Assembly: GCF_000600975.2 (NCBI RefSeq)
Contig: NZ_KK088650.1
Location: 124,001 to 188,000, forward strand
Reading direction: 5' to 3'
DNA: 64,000 bases
Source of the DNA: Limimaricola hongkongensis DSM 17492
GTDB lineage: Bacteria; Pseudomonadota; Alphaproteobacteria; Rhodobacterales; Rhodobacteraceae
Shown here piece by piece: positions 1 to 8,896 of this stretch. How positions within the stretch are numbered: position 1 is the first letter of the stretch; each line of letters begins with the position of its first letter. Below the pieces are notes generated by a model, which saw only the letters and a list, made by a program, of their open reading frames with translations, made no database searches and was not told the origin of the DNA. The translations under genes were made by a program, and so were the position numbers.

Positions 1-407
1 AGCGCCAGCCCGAGATCGGCGTTGAGCGAGCGTTCGTGAAACTCGTCGAAGATCACCGCGCCGATGCCCGGCAGTTCGGGGTCGGATTGCACCATCCGGG
101 TCAGGATGCCCTCGGTCACGACCTCGATCCGGGTCGCCTTCGACACCTTCGCCTCGCCACGGATGCGAAACCCCACGGTGCCGCCGGGCTTTTCGCCCAA
201 TGTCGCCGCCATGCGCTGCGCCGCCGCCCGCGCGGCGAGCCGGCGCGGCTCCAGCATCACGATCCGGCCGGGGATGCGGTCGAGCAGCGCCAGCGGCACC
301 CGCGTCGTCTTGCCCGCGCCGGGCGGCGCCATCAGCACCGCCTGCCCGTCGCGCTCCAGCGCCGAGAGCAGGTCGGGGATCGCGTCGTCGATCGGCAGTC
401 GGGTCAT
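1..407 (-). CDS. hrpB: ATP-dependent helicase HrpB, N-terminal part (cut by window edge)
   Basis: This is the first ~135 codons of a DEAH-box helicase of the HrpB type, read leftward off the window edge. The ATG at 407 opens a short lead ([14 protein letters not shown]), followed by a Walker A motif APPGAGKTT near residues 27-35. [13 protein letters not shown] segment (motif Ia region) comes next, then the DEFHERS Walker B/DEAH-variant motif near residue 122. The spacing and the [12 protein letters not shown] run match HrpB rather than HrpA. HrpB is a broadly conserved bacterial RNA/DNA-dependent ATPase whose cellular role is poorly defined. The gene is intact as far as visible, and the C-terminal helicase domains lie outside the window. 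It reads in the same direction as rpmB but is separated from it by a repeat and a strong terminator. Confidence 0.9.
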   Translation of the reverse strand, partial: MTRLPIDDAIPDLLSALERDGQAVLMAPPGAGKTTRVPLALLDRIPGRIVMLEPRRLAARAAAQRMAATLGEKPGGTVGFRIRGEAKVSKATRIEVVTEGILTRMVQSDPELPGIGAVIFDEFHERSLNADLGLA

Positions 408-431
408 GGCGCGCCCTCGTCAGGCCGGGCA

Positions 432-489
432 GGGGGCGCTGCCCCCGTCGCCTGCGGCGACTCCCCCGGCGTATTTGGGGAATGGTGAA
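432..489 (+). repeat. Repeat copy A: two small hairpins plus 21-bp core
   Basis: The 21-bp core GCGTATTT-GGG-GAATGGTGAA lies at 469-489. It is one of six copies in the window that differ only in the three central bases. Here it is preceded by two back-to-back hairpins: GGGGGC/GCCCCC (432-437 with 441-446, loop GCT) and GTCGCC/GGCGAC (447-452 with 456-461, loop TGC). This is the most complete copy. It lies between the rpmB terminator and the hrpB start. Confidence 0.75.
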
Positions 490-502
490 GGGAAGACGCG
501 AA

Positions 503-535
503 AAGGCCCGGCGCCTCGATCGAGGGCCGGGCCTT
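503..535 (-). terminator. rpmB intrinsic terminator
   Basis: A 10-bp perfect stem (503-512 with 526-535) encloses the palindrome CCTCGATCGAGG, so the hairpin can extend almost to its centre. On the minus strand the stem is followed by TTTT. It sits 21 bp downstream of the rpmB stop codon, the expected place for a rho-independent terminator. Confidence 0.85.
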
Positions 536-556
536 GCATTCGCGGTCCCCGAGGGA

Positions 557-847
557 TCAGGCGGTCGCCGAAGCGGCCTTCGCGAGCTCTTTCTTGACCT
601 TCAGCGCGGCGGCCGAGAGATCCTCTTCCTTCGCCTTGGCGAGGAAGGCGTCGAGACCGCCACGGTGATCGACCGAGCGCAGCGCGTGCGACGAGACGCG
701 GAACTTGAAGCCCCGGCCCAGAGCGTCGGACAGCAGCGTCACATCCTGCAGGTTCGGCAGGAAGCGGCGGCGGGTCTTGTTGTTGGCGTGGCTGACATTG
801 TTGCCAGTCATCGGGCCTTTTCCGGTCAGTTCGCAACGGCGCGACAT
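557..847 (-). CDS. rpmB: 50S ribosomal protein bL28
   Basis: This 96-residue protein begins [20 protein letters not shown], the standard start of bL28, a structural protein of the large ribosomal subunit. The ATG at 847 is preceded by GGATG-type Shine-Dalgarno sequence. An in-frame upstream extension to 916 has no family similarity and was not used. The basic body ([13 protein letters not shown], then [15 protein letters not shown]) and the Lys-rich C-terminus are as expected, and the length fits the longer alphaproteobacterial form. It is a single-gene transcription unit ended by the hairpin at 503-535. Confidence 0.97.
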   Translation of the reverse strand: MSRRCELTGKGPMTGNNVSHANNKTRRRFLPNLQDVTLLSDALGRGFKFRVSSHALRSVDHRGGLDAFLAKAKEEDLSAAALKVKKELAKAASATA

Positions 848-970
848 GGTCTCATCCTTCGTGTCTCGGGGCCTGGCAGAAATCCGAGCCCGCAGGCACG
901 GATACGGCGTCGGCAACGGGGCCGGGCCATGAATTCGGTCAGGGGGCCTTACGGGGATTCCTCGGGCGCG

Positions 971-1969
971 TCAAGCGTCCCGCAACGCCCGCGCCAGCGG
1001 ATCGAGCGCCGCCCGCGCCGCCGCCCCCGGCGCCGCGCGGCCCGCCTCCACCTCGCCGCGCAGCCGGTCGAGCCGGGCGGTGAGATCGGGATCAAGCGCC
1101 AGCAGCGCCTCGATGCCCGCGCGCAGCTCGTCCTCGAACCACTGGCCCGCCTGCGCGGCGCGCAGCCGCGCGGTCACGCCGCTGTCGCGCCGCCACGCCG
1201 CCAGCCGCTCCACCTCGGCCCATGCCTCTGCCAGCCCGTCGCCGGTCAGCGCCGAGATCGTGCGCGCCGCCGGGATGCCCTCGGGGTCGGTGTCGCGCCT
1301 GCGCATCAGCCGCAGCGCACCGGCGTAATCGGCGCGGGTCCGCATCGCCTGCGCCGCGAGACCGCCGTCCGCCTTGTTGACCAGCACCAGATCCGCGATC
1401 TCCATGATGCCGCGCTTGACGCCCTGCAGCTCGTCGCCGCCCGCCGGGGCCAGCAACAAAAGGAACACGTCCGTCATGCGCGACACCAGCGTCTCGGACT
1501 GGCCCACGCCCACCGTCTCGACGATCACCACGTCGAAGCCCGCCGCCTCGCACAGCATCATCGCCTCGCGGGTGCGCCGCGCCACGCCGCCCAGCTGGGC
1601 CGCGGCGGGAGAGGGGCGGATGAAGGCCTGCGGGTCGCGGCTCAGCCGCTCCATCCGCGTCTTGTCGCCCAAGATCGAGCCGCCCGAGCGGGCCGAGGAC
1701 GGATCGACCGCCAGCACCGCCACGCGGTGACCGGCCCCGGTGAGCCGCAGCCCCAGCGCCTCGATCACGCTCGACTTGCCGACGCCGGGCGTGCCCGACA
1801 GCCCGACCCGCAGCGCCATGCGCGACGGGTCGGCCAGCCGGTCGAGCAGCGCCTCGGCGCGGGCGCGATGCTCGGGCCGGGTGCTTTCCACCAGCGTGAT
1901 GGCGCGCGCCAGCGCCCGCCGTTCGCCCGCCGCGACCCGCGCGGCCAGCTCCTCGATCTCGATATTCAT
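971..1969 (-). CDS. meaB: MeaB/ArgK-type GTPase (methylmalonyl-CoA mutase chaperone)
   Basis: This 332-residue protein is of the MeaB/ArgK (LAO/AO transport ATPase) G3E GTPase family. These GTPases load and protect the cobalamin cofactor of acyl-CoA mutases such as methylmalonyl-CoA mutase. A Walker A motif GTPGVGKSS lies at residues 59-67. It is followed by the family motifs VDPSSARSGGSILGDKTRM and FIRPSP, and by VETVGVGQSE and NKAD (guanine specificity). The ATG at 1969 was chosen because family similarity starts at once (MNIEIEELAARVAAGERRALARAI). A further in-frame extension overlaps the upstream lipoprotein gene. The Shine-Dalgarno sequence is poor. No mutase gene is in the window, but the propionyl-CoA synthetase at 9.7-11.6 kb feeds the same route. 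Confidence 0.9.
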   Translation of the reverse strand: MNIEIEELAARVAAGERRALARAITLVESTRPEHRARAEALLDRLADPSRMALRVGLSGTPGVGKSSVIEALGLRLTGAGHRVAVLAVDPSSARSGGSILGDKTRMERLSRDPQAFIRPSPAAAQLGGVARRTREAMMLCEAAGFDVVIVETVGVGQSETLVSRMTDVFLLLLAPAGGDELQGVKRGIMEIADLVLVNKADGGLAAQAMRTRADYAGALRLMRRRDTDPEGIPAARTISALTGDGLAEAWAEVERLAAWRRDSGVTARLRAAQAGQWFEDELRAGIEALLALDPDLTARLDRLRGEVEAGRAAPGAAARAALDPLARALRDA

Positions 1970-2027
1970 GGGGGTGTTGTCGCGGGGCGCGGCGCATGTG
2001 TCCAGAGGGCGCGCGCCCCGTCCCGTT

Positions 2028-2327
2028 TCAGCGGCAGATCGCCTCGGCCCGGTTGGCAAAGGCCTTGTAGCGGCTCCAGAACGCGCCCGAGCCGTCCTCT
2101 TGCCGGGTGTCCTGCGCCCGTTGCGGATCGTCGAAGAACTTTGCCGCGCGCCGCTGCTCGCTGCCCGACAGGGTCGCGTCCGCCGCGCCCTGCACGCAAG
2201 AACACAGCGCCACGTTGGCGCCGGGCCGGTCGCTCGCCTCGCAGGCGCGGCTGATCGGACCCGAAGGCCGCCCGCTGCCGCAGGCCGCCAAGGCCGAAAG
2301 CGCGATGATGGAAATGATGATGCGCAT
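2028..2327 (-). CDS. Small predicted lipoprotein
   Basis: This 99-residue protein has a short signal peptide, MRIIISIIALSALAACGSG, ending in a clear lipobox (LAAC, Cys at residue 16). It is therefore probably lipidated and held at the outer or inner membrane. The mature part contains a CSC pair (VALCSCVQGAADATLS) and a helical C-terminus. The start at 2327 was chosen because it puts the signal peptide at the N-terminus and follows GGGGAT. Longer in-frame starts do not. I do not recognise a characterised family. It looks like one of the small Rhodobacterales lipoproteins of unknown function. It lies just upstream of meaB on the same strand. Confidence 0.7.
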   Translation of the reverse strand: MRIIISIIALSALAACGSGRPSGPISRACEASDRPGANVALCSCVQGAADATLSGSEQRRAAKFFDDPQRAQDTRQEDGSGAFWSRYKAFANRAEAICR

Positions 2328-2536
2328 GCCCGTAATCCCCGTCTGGCCGGCCCGGGTTCTGCCCGGATCGCGGTGCTGCTCTGCCGAAAGCGCCAAGATG
2401 CCGCACTCCGGGGGGCGGTGCAATTCGACCGCGGGGCGGCTGCGCCCCGCCTGCCTCACGATGGCGTGAGCCATTGCCGACCATGCCACCGGCACGCCCC
2501 ATTGACCGAACGCCCGAAGCCCTGCATATGCGGGCC

Positions 2537-4336
2537 ATGACCGAGCTTTCGCACATCCGCAACTTCTCCATCGTGGCGCATATCGACCACGGTAAATCGA
2601 CGCTTGCCGACCGGCTGATCCAGTCGACCGGAACGGTGCAGGACCGCGAGATGAAGGCCCAGCTGCTCGACAGCATGGACATCGAGCGCGAGCGCGGCAT
2701 CACCATCAAGGCGCAGACCGTCCGCATCGACTACAAGGCGCTCAACGGCGAGACCTACGTGCTCAACCTGATCGACACGCCCGGCCATGTCGATTTCGCC
2801 TACGAGGTCTCCCGCTCCATGCGCGCGGTCGAAGGCTCGCTGCTGGTGGTCGATTCGACCCAAGGGGTCGAGGCGCAGACGCTCGCCAACGTCTACCACG
2901 CGCTCGACGCGGATCACGAGATCGTCCCCGTCCTCAACAAGATCGACCTGCCGGCGTCGGAGCCCGACCGGATCAAGGAGCAGATCGAGGACGTGATCGG
3001 CATCGACGCCTCCGAGGCGATGCTCGTTTCGGCCAAGACCGGGCAGGGCATCCGCGAAACGCTCGAAGCCATCGTCCACCGCCTGCCCGCGCCCAAGGGC
3101 GACCGCGACGCGCCCTTGAAGGCGATGCTGGTCGATTCGTGGTACGACCTCTATCTCGGCGTGGTCGTGCTGGTGCGGATCATGGACGGCAAGCTGCGCA
3201 AGAACGACCGCATCCGCTTCATGCAGAACGGCACCGTCCACCAGGTCGACCGGATCGGCGTGTTCAAGCCCGGCATGCTGCCGGTCGAAGAACTCGGTCC
3301 GGGCGAGATCGGCTTTCTCACCGCCTCGATCAAGCAGGTGCGCGACACCAAGGTCGGCGACACCATCACCCACGAGAAGAAGGGCACCGAAACGCCGCTG
3401 CCGGGCTTCGCCCCTTCGGTCCCGGTGGTGTTCTGCGGCCTGTTCCCGGTCGACAGCGCCGAGTTCGAGGATCTGCGCAACGCGATCGAGAAGCTCGCGC
3501 TCAACGACGCCTCCTTCTCCTACGAGATGGAAACCTCCGCAGCGCTCGGCTTCGGCTTCCGCTGCGGTTTCCTCGGGCTGTTGCACCTTGAAGTCATCCG
3601 CGACCGGATCGACCGCGAATACAACATCGACCTGATCACCACCGCGCCCTCGGTCGTCTACAACGTCCACATGAAGGACGGCGAGATGATCGAGCTGCAC
3701 AACCCCGCCGACATGCCCGACCTGACCCATGTCAGCCATGTCGAGGAGCCGCGGATCAAGGCGACGATCATGGTCCCCGACGATTACCTCGGCGACGTGC
3801 TCAAGCTGTGCCAGGACCGGCGCGGCATCCAGCAGGAGCTGACCTATGCCGGCTCCCGCCCGCTGGTGGTCTATGACCTGCCGCTCAACGAGGTGGTGTT
3901 CGATTTCTACGACCGGCTGAAATCGGTGACCAAGGGCTATGCCAGCTTCGACTACCAGATCACCGGCTACCGGCAGGACAACCTCGTGAAGATGTCGATC
4001 CTCGTCAATGACGAGCCGGTCGACGCGCTGTCGATGATGGTGCATCGCGACCGGGCCGAGATGCGGGGCCGGGCGATGGTGGAAAAGCTCAAGGAGCTGA
4101 TCCCCCGCCACATGTTCAAGATCCCGATCCAGGCCGCGATCGGCGGCAAGGTGATTGCGCGCGAGACGCTCTCGGCGATGCGCAAGGACGTGACGGCGAA
4201 ATGCTATGGCGGCGACGCGACCCGCAAGCGCAAGCTTCTGGACAAGCAGAAGGCGGGCAAGAAGAAGATGCGCCAGTTCGGAAAGGTTGACATTCCGCAG
4301 GAAGCGTTCATCTCTGCGTTGAAGATGGATAGTTAA
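2537..4336 (+). CDS. lepA: Elongation factor 4 (LepA), back-translocating ribosomal GTPase
   Basis: This 599-residue LepA/EF4 binds ribosomes and promotes back-translocation, and has been linked to ribosome assembly. It is peripheral to the inner membrane. The G1 motif AHIDHGKST is at residues 14-22. It is followed by the switch region [13 protein letters not shown], the G3 motif DTPGHVD and the G4 motif NKIDLP. EF-G-like domains III and V come next, then the LepA-specific C-terminal domain ([33 protein letters not shown]). The ATG at 2537 fits the usual length, and the in-frame start at 2474 is not needed. The last codons (ALKMDS) carry one residue more than I expect for the family. They lie right against the AT-rich gene that follows, so the 3' end may mark an insertion junction. 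Confidence 0.97.
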   Translation: MTELSHIRNFSIVAHIDHGKSTLADRLIQSTGTVQDREMKAQLLDSMDIERERGITIKAQTVRIDYKALNGETYVLNLIDTPGHVDFAYEVSRSMRAVEGSLLVVDSTQGVEAQTLANVYHALDADHEIVPVLNKIDLPASEPDRIKEQIEDVIGIDASEAMLVSAKTGQGIRETLEAIVHRLPAPKGDRDAPLKAMLVDSWYDLYLGVVVLVRIMDGKLRKNDRIRFMQNGTVHQVDRIGVFKPGMLPVEELGPGEIGFLTASIKQVRDTKVGDTITHEKKGTETPLPGFAPSVPVVFCGLFPVDSAEFEDLRNAIEKLALNDASFSYEMETSAALGFGFRCGFLGLLHLEVIRDRIDREYNIDLITTAPSVVYNVHMKDGEMIELHNPADMPDLTHVSHVEEPRIKATIMVPDDYLGDVLKLCQDRRGIQQELTYAGSRPLVVYDLPLNEVVFDFYDRLKSVTKGYASFDYQITGYRQDNLVKMSILVNDEPVDALSMMVHRDRAEMRGRAMVEKLKELIPRHMFKIPIQAAIGGKVIARETLSAMRKDVTAKCYGGDATRKRKLLDKQKAGKKKMRQFGKVDIPQEAFISALKMDS

Positions 4337-4359
4337 TATGTTCTGAAAGGATGACCTAT

Positions 4360-5886
4360 ATGCTCGCTGACTGGATTGACTTCGGACAGGTCTCGGCTGA
4401 GCGTGATGAGAACCTTTCAGAATACTTCTTCGAGAACGGCGTACTAGAGGCGGTTCTCGGCGATCGTCACCAATTTCTCGTGCTTGGGCGAAAAGGCGCA
4501 GGAAAAACCGCTGTTTTCCAGCATTTCAAGAATAACCCACGCAAGTACATTGGCGTGGGTGACTTCTCTGATAGCCTATCGCTCCAAGATTACAGTTGGG
4601 ATGTGCACTCGCTTTTGGCCTCCAAGGGCAAGGCAACGTCGTTAGCTTATATTCAGTCTTGGAAGTATGTTATTTATCTAAACGCGATAAAGTGCCTGCA
4701 TAAAAAAGGCGCACGCGGGAAAAAGATAGATGCCGCCATCAAGTTGGTGCAGAGAATATATAGCTCGCCGAGCCCTACTCTTTCTCAAATGATTGGCAGT
4801 AAGATATTTCAGCTTACTTCATTGAAGTTGCCGGCAGGTGGAGTGGATCTAGCGGAGGGTAACCTCGATGCGCTTAGCGTTAGCGGTGGCGAGATTAGTT
4901 TTTCCGATGTCCAGAAAGATGAAAGTCTTCAGAATTCTCTGAATCAGTCAATTGAACGGCTTTCTGAAATTTTTGAGGAAGCTCTGCTCGATACCATATC
5001 AGAGGAATCTAAAGTCTTTATTACATTTGATCGTGTGGATGAGGCTTGGGATAGGGATTCTTTTGGGGAGAGCCAGAAGGTTATTGCGGGCTTGATAGGG
5101 GCTGCGGAAACTATAACGTCCAAGTTCCGCGGCGCCCTGCGTCCAGTTGTTTTCCTACGTGAGGACATATTTGACTCACTGGATATTAACGACAAGAACA
5201 AGCTGAGAGCAGATTGCGGTCAACTACTTGCTTGGACCAAGGATAGTCTGTCGCGAATGTTGCTCGAAAGGGTGAACTACTTTGCCAGAAAGAGCGGCGT
5301 TGCTGAGTATGAGAAAGTAGATGCACTTTTCGATCGCCCTCAAATGAGACAGGGCAGGGCGCCGTTTGACTATATTAATCTGCGCACGATGGTTCGCCCA
5401 AGAGACTTCATACGCAGCTTTCAGCTCATTAAAGGGGACATGCTTTCTAGAAAGGAGAATCCTTACGATCCTGAAGCTGTTAATGAGGAGTATCTGGAGT
5501 GCCAGTCGATATATAACTCAGAAAGCGCTTATTCAGAGTGGCTGGTTGAAGAGCTGAAAGATGAATGGCGGGTTCAGTATCCGGCGATAAATGATCTATT
5601 TGCAGCCCTCCAGAATAATGGAGCTACAACTCTGTCAATAGGGGATTTGTCGGATAGTCTTGCAAAGGCTGGAATAAAATCTGGTCGATCAGATCTGACA
5701 TCGTATTTGAGATTTCTTTACGACAATTCTATTATTGGGTTTCGTGTTGGCGCTTCCCAGCAGTGGAGGTTTAGGTGCTTTTTTAAGGCGCAGGGATTTA
5801 TTGAGGCCGACGTTTACAAGGTCCATGATGGCTTGCATCGAGGCTTGAATCTCACGGAAAGCCGTAGTCCTAGCCAGAAAAAGTAG
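4360..5886 (+). CDS. AT-rich P-loop ATPase, Sll1717-like family; candidate defence gene
   Basis: This ~508-residue ATPase has a Walker A motif GRKGAGKT (residues 43-50 from this start). It has a Walker B segment VFITFDRVDEAW (hhhhDxxDE form, near 219-230) and a sensor-like stretch VVFLREDIFDSLDINDKNKL (near 263-282). A sensor-2-like RPRDFIRSF lies near 346-354. The last ~110 residues look like a winged-helix or helical domain. The order matches what I recall of the Sll1717-type P-loop family, whose members often sit in defence islands; no function is established here. The ATG at 4360 is preferred because AAAGG (4346-4350) is well spaced for it but abuts the in-frame ATG at 4351. Base use is unlike the neighbours: 4621-4680 is 23/60 G+C, while 3121-3180 in lepA is 37/60. 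That points to transfer. Confidence 0.7.
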   Translation: MLADWIDFGQVSAERDENLSEYFFENGVLEAVLGDRHQFLVLGRKGAGKTAVFQHFKNNPRKYIGVGDFSDSLSLQDYSWDVHSLLASKGKATSLAYIQSWKYVIYLNAIKCLHKKGARGKKIDAAIKLVQRIYSSPSPTLSQMIGSKIFQLTSLKLPAGGVDLAEGNLDALSVSGGEISFSDVQKDESLQNSLNQSIERLSEIFEEALLDTISEESKVFITFDRVDEAWDRDSFGESQKVIAGLIGAAETITSKFRGALRPVVFLREDIFDSLDINDKNKLRADCGQLLAWTKDSLSRMLLERVNYFARKSGVAEYEKVDALFDRPQMRQGRAPFDYINLRTMVRPRDFIRSFQLIKGDMLSRKENPYDPEAVNEEYLECQSIYNSESAYSEWLVEELKDEWRVQYPAINDLFAALQNNGATTLSIGDLSDSLAKAGIKSGRSDLTSYLRFLYDNSIIGFRVGASQQWRFRCFFKAQGFIEADVYKVHDGLHRGLNLTESRSPSQKK

Positions 5887-5894
5887 GATTTAGT

Positions 5895-5913
5895 GGCGGG
5901 GGTCACCCCCGCC
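5895..5913. terminator. Hairpin between convergent genes, loop is a stop codon
   Basis: A perfect 8-bp stem GGCGGGGG/CCCCCGCC (5895-5902 with 5906-5913) has loop TCA. On the minus strand the loop is the TGA stop codon of the DUF3072 gene. It sits 8 bp past the stop of the AT-rich ATPase and could end transcription from both sides. There is no T-run on either strand, so efficient intrinsic termination is uncertain. Confidence 0.5.
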
Positions 5914-6112
5914 CACTCTTCTCCTGCAACTCATCGATCCGCTCGCTGGCTTCGGCCTTGGTCAGCCCGTCATCGAACTCTTCCCCGGCCTCCTCGCACA
6001 GCGTCTTGAGATAGCTCGCCTGCGCGCCGGTCATCTTCTCGTCGCCGGTCACCCAATCCTCGGGGTCCTTCTCGGCATTGCCCTGCGGATGGCTCTTGGG
6101 GTCGTCAGTCAT
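5903..6112 (-). CDS. DUF3072 small acidic protein (first of two)
   Basis: This 69-residue acidic protein has a DUF3072 core: MTGAQASYLKTLCEEAGEEF, then DDGLTKAEASERIDELQ. The two halves probably form a small helical hairpin. Function is unknown, and the family is common in alphaproteobacteria and actinobacteria as tiny stand-alone proteins. The ATG at 6112 follows GGAGAG at a good distance, whereas an upstream in-frame start adds unrelated residues. A paralogue with the same core lies at 14125-14325. Its stop codon is inside the loop of the hairpin at 5895-5913. Confidence 0.85.
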   Translation of the reverse strand: MTDDPKSHPQGNAEKDPEDWVTGDEKMTGAQASYLKTLCEEAGEEFDDGLTKAEASERIDELQEKSGRG

Positions 6113-6200
6113 GTCGCGCTCTCCTGTGATGGAGTTCGTACAATGTTCCGCGCCGCGAAGAGTTCCCCGCGCCACCCGTCACGGCGGCGCGGGGACATGT

Positions 6201-6953
6201 TCAATCTTCCAGAAAACCCCTGACCGCCGCCTCGACCTCGCGCGGCTTTTCCGCGTGCAGCCAGTGCCCCGCGCCCTCGATCACCTCGAAGGACGGCGTC
6301 GGAAACAGCGCCCGGATCGCGTCGTGATGCCGCTCCTCGACGTAAGACGAGTTCGCCCCCGACAGGAACAGCGCCCGCCCGTCGAACCGCCCCTCGACCT
6401 CCGGGAAGCCCAGAATGGTCTCCATGTCGCGCTCCAGCACGTCGAGGTTCAGCTTCCAGCGTTTCTCCTGCAGGTCGAGCGATTGCAGAAAGAACGCCGC
6501 CGTCGCGGCCTCCAGATCCTCGCCCATCATCTCCGCCGCCTCCGACCGGCTGGCGATGGCCTCCAGGTCGACCTGTTTCATCTTGCGGATGTTGTCGATC
6601 TGGTCGTGGCCGTATGCCACCGGCGCGATGTCGGCGGCGACGAGACGGCGCACGAGATCGGGCCGGGTCAGCGCCAGCACCATCGACGCCTTGCCGCCCA
6701 TCGAATGGCCCAGCACGTCGGCGGGCCCGTGCACTTCGAGCACCTCGGCCAGATCCTCTGCCATGCCGAAATAATCATGGCTCTCGGTCCAGTGGCTGTC
6801 GCCGTGGTTGCGCATGTCGACCGAGATCACCTGGCGGTCGGTCCCGAGGCGGCGCGCGATGACGCCCCAGTTGCGGGCCGAGCCGAACAGGCCATGGACG
6901 ATCAGGAGGGGCGGGCGGTCGGAGGGCTCTCCGGTGAGGATGGTATTGAGCAT
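6201..6953 (-). CDS. Alpha/beta-fold hydrolase, YbfF-like esterase
   Basis: This 250-residue cytoplasmic hydrolase has the alpha/beta fold. The oxyanion segment is IVHGLFGSARNW near residues 17-28. Next come DMRNHGDS and the nucleophile elbow LGHSMGGK (Ser near residue 82). The catalytic His lies in GAGHWLHAEKP near the C-terminus. NHGDS and the overall length match the YbfF acyl-CoA/short-chain esterase group, but the natural substrate cannot be told. The ATG at 6953 was chosen because the fold begins directly (MLNTILTGEPSDRPPLLIVHG). It is a single gene, read away from the small membrane-protein gene at 7038. Confidence 0.85.
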   Translation of the reverse strand: MLNTILTGEPSDRPPLLIVHGLFGSARNWGVIARRLGTDRQVISVDMRNHGDSHWTESHDYFGMAEDLAEVLEVHGPADVLGHSMGGKASMVLALTRPDLVRRLVAADIAPVAYGHDQIDNIRKMKQVDLEAIASRSEAAEMMGEDLEAATAAFFLQSLDLQEKRWKLNLDVLERDMETILGFPEVEGRFDGRALFLSGANSSYVEERHHDAIRALFPTPSFEVIEGAGHWLHAEKPREVEAAVRGFLED

Positions 6954-7037
6954 GACCGCAGTTGTAGCGCACCGCGCGATCGGCGCCAGCCCCACGCCGC
7001 CCATTGAGTGCCGGGGCAGGGGGCGCTAACAAAAGAC

Positions 7038-7412
7038 ATGGACCGCACCACGATAACCGGCTGGACGCGCGAGATTTCCCGGCTTCTGTCCGACAGGGCC
7101 GGGGTGGAGGGTCGCTCCTTGGGCGATTGTCTCGACCGCGCCGCACCCGCCCTGCCGCCAGAGATCCTGTCGCGCGCCCGCTTTCTCGCCGCCGCCGAAG
7201 CCGTGGCCCGGCTGCCCGGACGCGCCGAGGCGATCGACATGGAACGGGTCGAAACCGCCTATGTCACCGTGCAAAGCTGGCTGATGGCCGAAGAGCCCGA
7301 CGAGCTGCGCCACGCGCTGCGCCGGGCCGTGTGGATCAAGCGCGCGCGCACCGCCGCCACGATCCTGATCGCCGCGATCATCGCGGGCGTGCTGTGGCGC
7401 GAGGTCCTCTGA
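7038..7412 (+). CDS. Small protein with C-terminal membrane anchor
   Basis: This 124-residue protein is not recognised as a characterised family. The N-terminal ~95 residues are soluble and helical (MDRTTITGWTREISRLLSDRAG). A basic stretch (RRAVWIKRARTAA) is followed by one membrane helix, TILIAAIIAGVLW, and a four-residue tail. This is the layout of a tail-anchored inner-membrane protein with most of its mass in the cytoplasm. The ATG at 7038 was preferred over the in-frame start at 7008 because the latter adds only low-complexity sequence. It lies between a divergent hydrolase and the convergent glyA. Confidence 0.6.
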   Translation: MDRTTITGWTREISRLLSDRAGVEGRSLGDCLDRAAPALPPEILSRARFLAAAEAVARLPGRAEAIDMERVETAYVTVQSWLMAEEPDELRHALRRAVWIKRARTAATILIAAIIAGVLWREVL

Positions 7413-7428
7413 CCCCGCGCCCGCGTTT

Positions 7429-8724
7429 TCAAAGCTCGGGGTAGAGCGGGAAGCGCTTGCAAAGCTCTTCCACCTCGCCGCGCACCTTGGCCTCGACCTC
7501 CGAATTGCCCTCGGGCCCGTTCTTGGCGAGCCCCTCGGTCACCTCGACGATCCAGTCGGCGATCTGCCGGAACTCCGCCTCGCCGAAACCGCGCGTCGTG
7601 CCCGCCGGGGAGCCGAGACGGATGCCCGAGGTGATCGCCGGTTTCTCCGGGTCGAACGGGATGCCGTTCTTGTTGCAGGTGATGTGGGCCCGGCCCAGCG
7701 CGTCCTCGGTCGCGTTGCCCTTCACGCCCTTGGGGCGCAGGTCCACCAGCATCAGATGGCTGTCGGTGCCGCCCGTCACGATGTCGAGCCCGCCCTTCAT
7801 CAGCTGATCCGCGAGCGCCTGCGCGTTCTTCACGACCTGTTCCTGGTAGGTCTTGAACTCGGGGCGCAGCGCCTCGCCAAAGGCCACGGCCTTGCCGGCG
7901 ATGACATGCATCAGCGGCCCGCCCTGGATGCCCGGGAAGATCGCCGAATTGACCTTCTTGGCGATGGCCTCGTCATTGGTGAGGATCATGCCGCCGCGCG
8001 GGCCGCGCAGGGTCTTGTGCGTCGTCGTGGTCGCCACATGCGCATGCGGGAAGGGCGAGGGGTAGATGCCCGCCGCCACCAGCCCCGCGAAATGCGCCAT
8101 GTCGACGAGCAGATACGCGCCCACGCTGTCGGCGATCTCGCGCATCCGGGCGAAATCGATGATCCGCGGAATGGCCGAGCCGCCCGCGATCAGCATCTTG
8201 GGGCTATGCTCGGTGGCCAGCTCCTGGATCCGGTCGTAGTCGATCTGCTGGTCCTGCTGGCGCACGCCGTATTGCACGGCGTTGAACCACTTGCCCGACT
8301 GGTTCGGCTTGGCGCCATGGGTCAGGTGGCCGCCCGCATCGAGGCTCATCCCGAGGATGGTGTCGCCGGGCTGCAAGAGCGCCTGGAACACGCCCTGGTT
8401 CGCCTGTGAGCCGGAATTGGGCTGCACGTTGGCGAATTCGCAGCCGAACAGCTCCTTCGCGCGGCTGATGGCGAGGTTCTCGGCCACGTCGGCGAATTCG
8501 CAGCCACCGTAATAGCGCCGGCCCGGATAACCTTCGGCGTACTTGTTGGTGAGCACCGACCCTTGCGCTTCGAGCACGGCGGCCGAGACGATGTTCTCGC
8601 TCGCGATCAGCTCGATCTCGTGGCGCTGGCGGCCCAGCTCGTCGGTGATGGCTTGCGCGAGCTCGGGGTCGCGGGTGGCCAGCTTCTCGGTGAAGAAGCC
8701 GTCGTCGCGGGTGGGGGCATTCAT
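7429..8724 (-). CDS. glyA: Serine hydroxymethyltransferase
   Basis: This 431-residue PLP enzyme converts serine and tetrahydrofolate to glycine and 5,10-methylene-tetrahydrofolate, the main source of one-carbon units. It shows [11 protein letters not shown] (near 37-47) and [14 protein letters not shown] (near 61-74). The PLP lysine lies in [14 protein letters not shown] (Lys237). [15 protein letters not shown] lies near the C-terminus. Two starts are possible: a GTG at 8733 and the ATG at 8724. GAGG at 8733-8736 overlaps the GTG but is spaced 8 nt from the ATG, so the ATG is chosen. The gene is read divergently from nadK, with a shared ~170-bp control region. Confidence 0.97.
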   Translation of the reverse strand: MNAPTRDDGFFTEKLATRDPELAQAITDELGRQRHEIELIASENIVSAAVLEAQGSVLTNKYAEGYPGRRYYGGCEFADVAENLAISRAKELFGCEFANVQPNSGSQANQGVFQALLQPGDTILGMSLDAGGHLTHGAKPNQSGKWFNAVQYGVRQQDQQIDYDRIQELATEHSPKMLIAGGSAIPRIIDFARMREIADSVGAYLLVDMAHFAGLVAAGIYPSPFPHAHVATTTTHKTLRGPRGGMILTNDEAIAKKVNSAIFPGIQGGPLMHVIAGKAVAFGEALRPEFKTYQEQVVKNAQALADQLMKGGLDIVTGGTDSHLMLVDLRPKGVKGNATEDALGRAHITCNKNGIPFDPEKPAITSGIRLGSPAGTTRGFGEAEFRQIADWIVEVTEGLAKNGPEGNSEVEAKVRGEVEELCKRFPLYPEL

Positions 8725-8896
8725 CTCGGACACCTCGTGAGGGATTGCGTCGCCGCCCTCTTAACCCAGCGACAAGGAGGCCAAAAGCCCCGAAACCGTC
8801 GCAGCCCGGGCCATTCGCGGCAGGGCGGGCGCGCCGCTTGCCTTTCGCGGGGTGGTGGCCGACAACCTATGGGCCGCATTCGAGGGGGGACACGAC

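Noticed and set aside
7005..7030. Partial copy of the hairpin part of repeat A (GGGCAGGGGGCGCT)
   Set aside because: Only 14 bases match and neither the second hairpin arm nor the 21-bp core follows.
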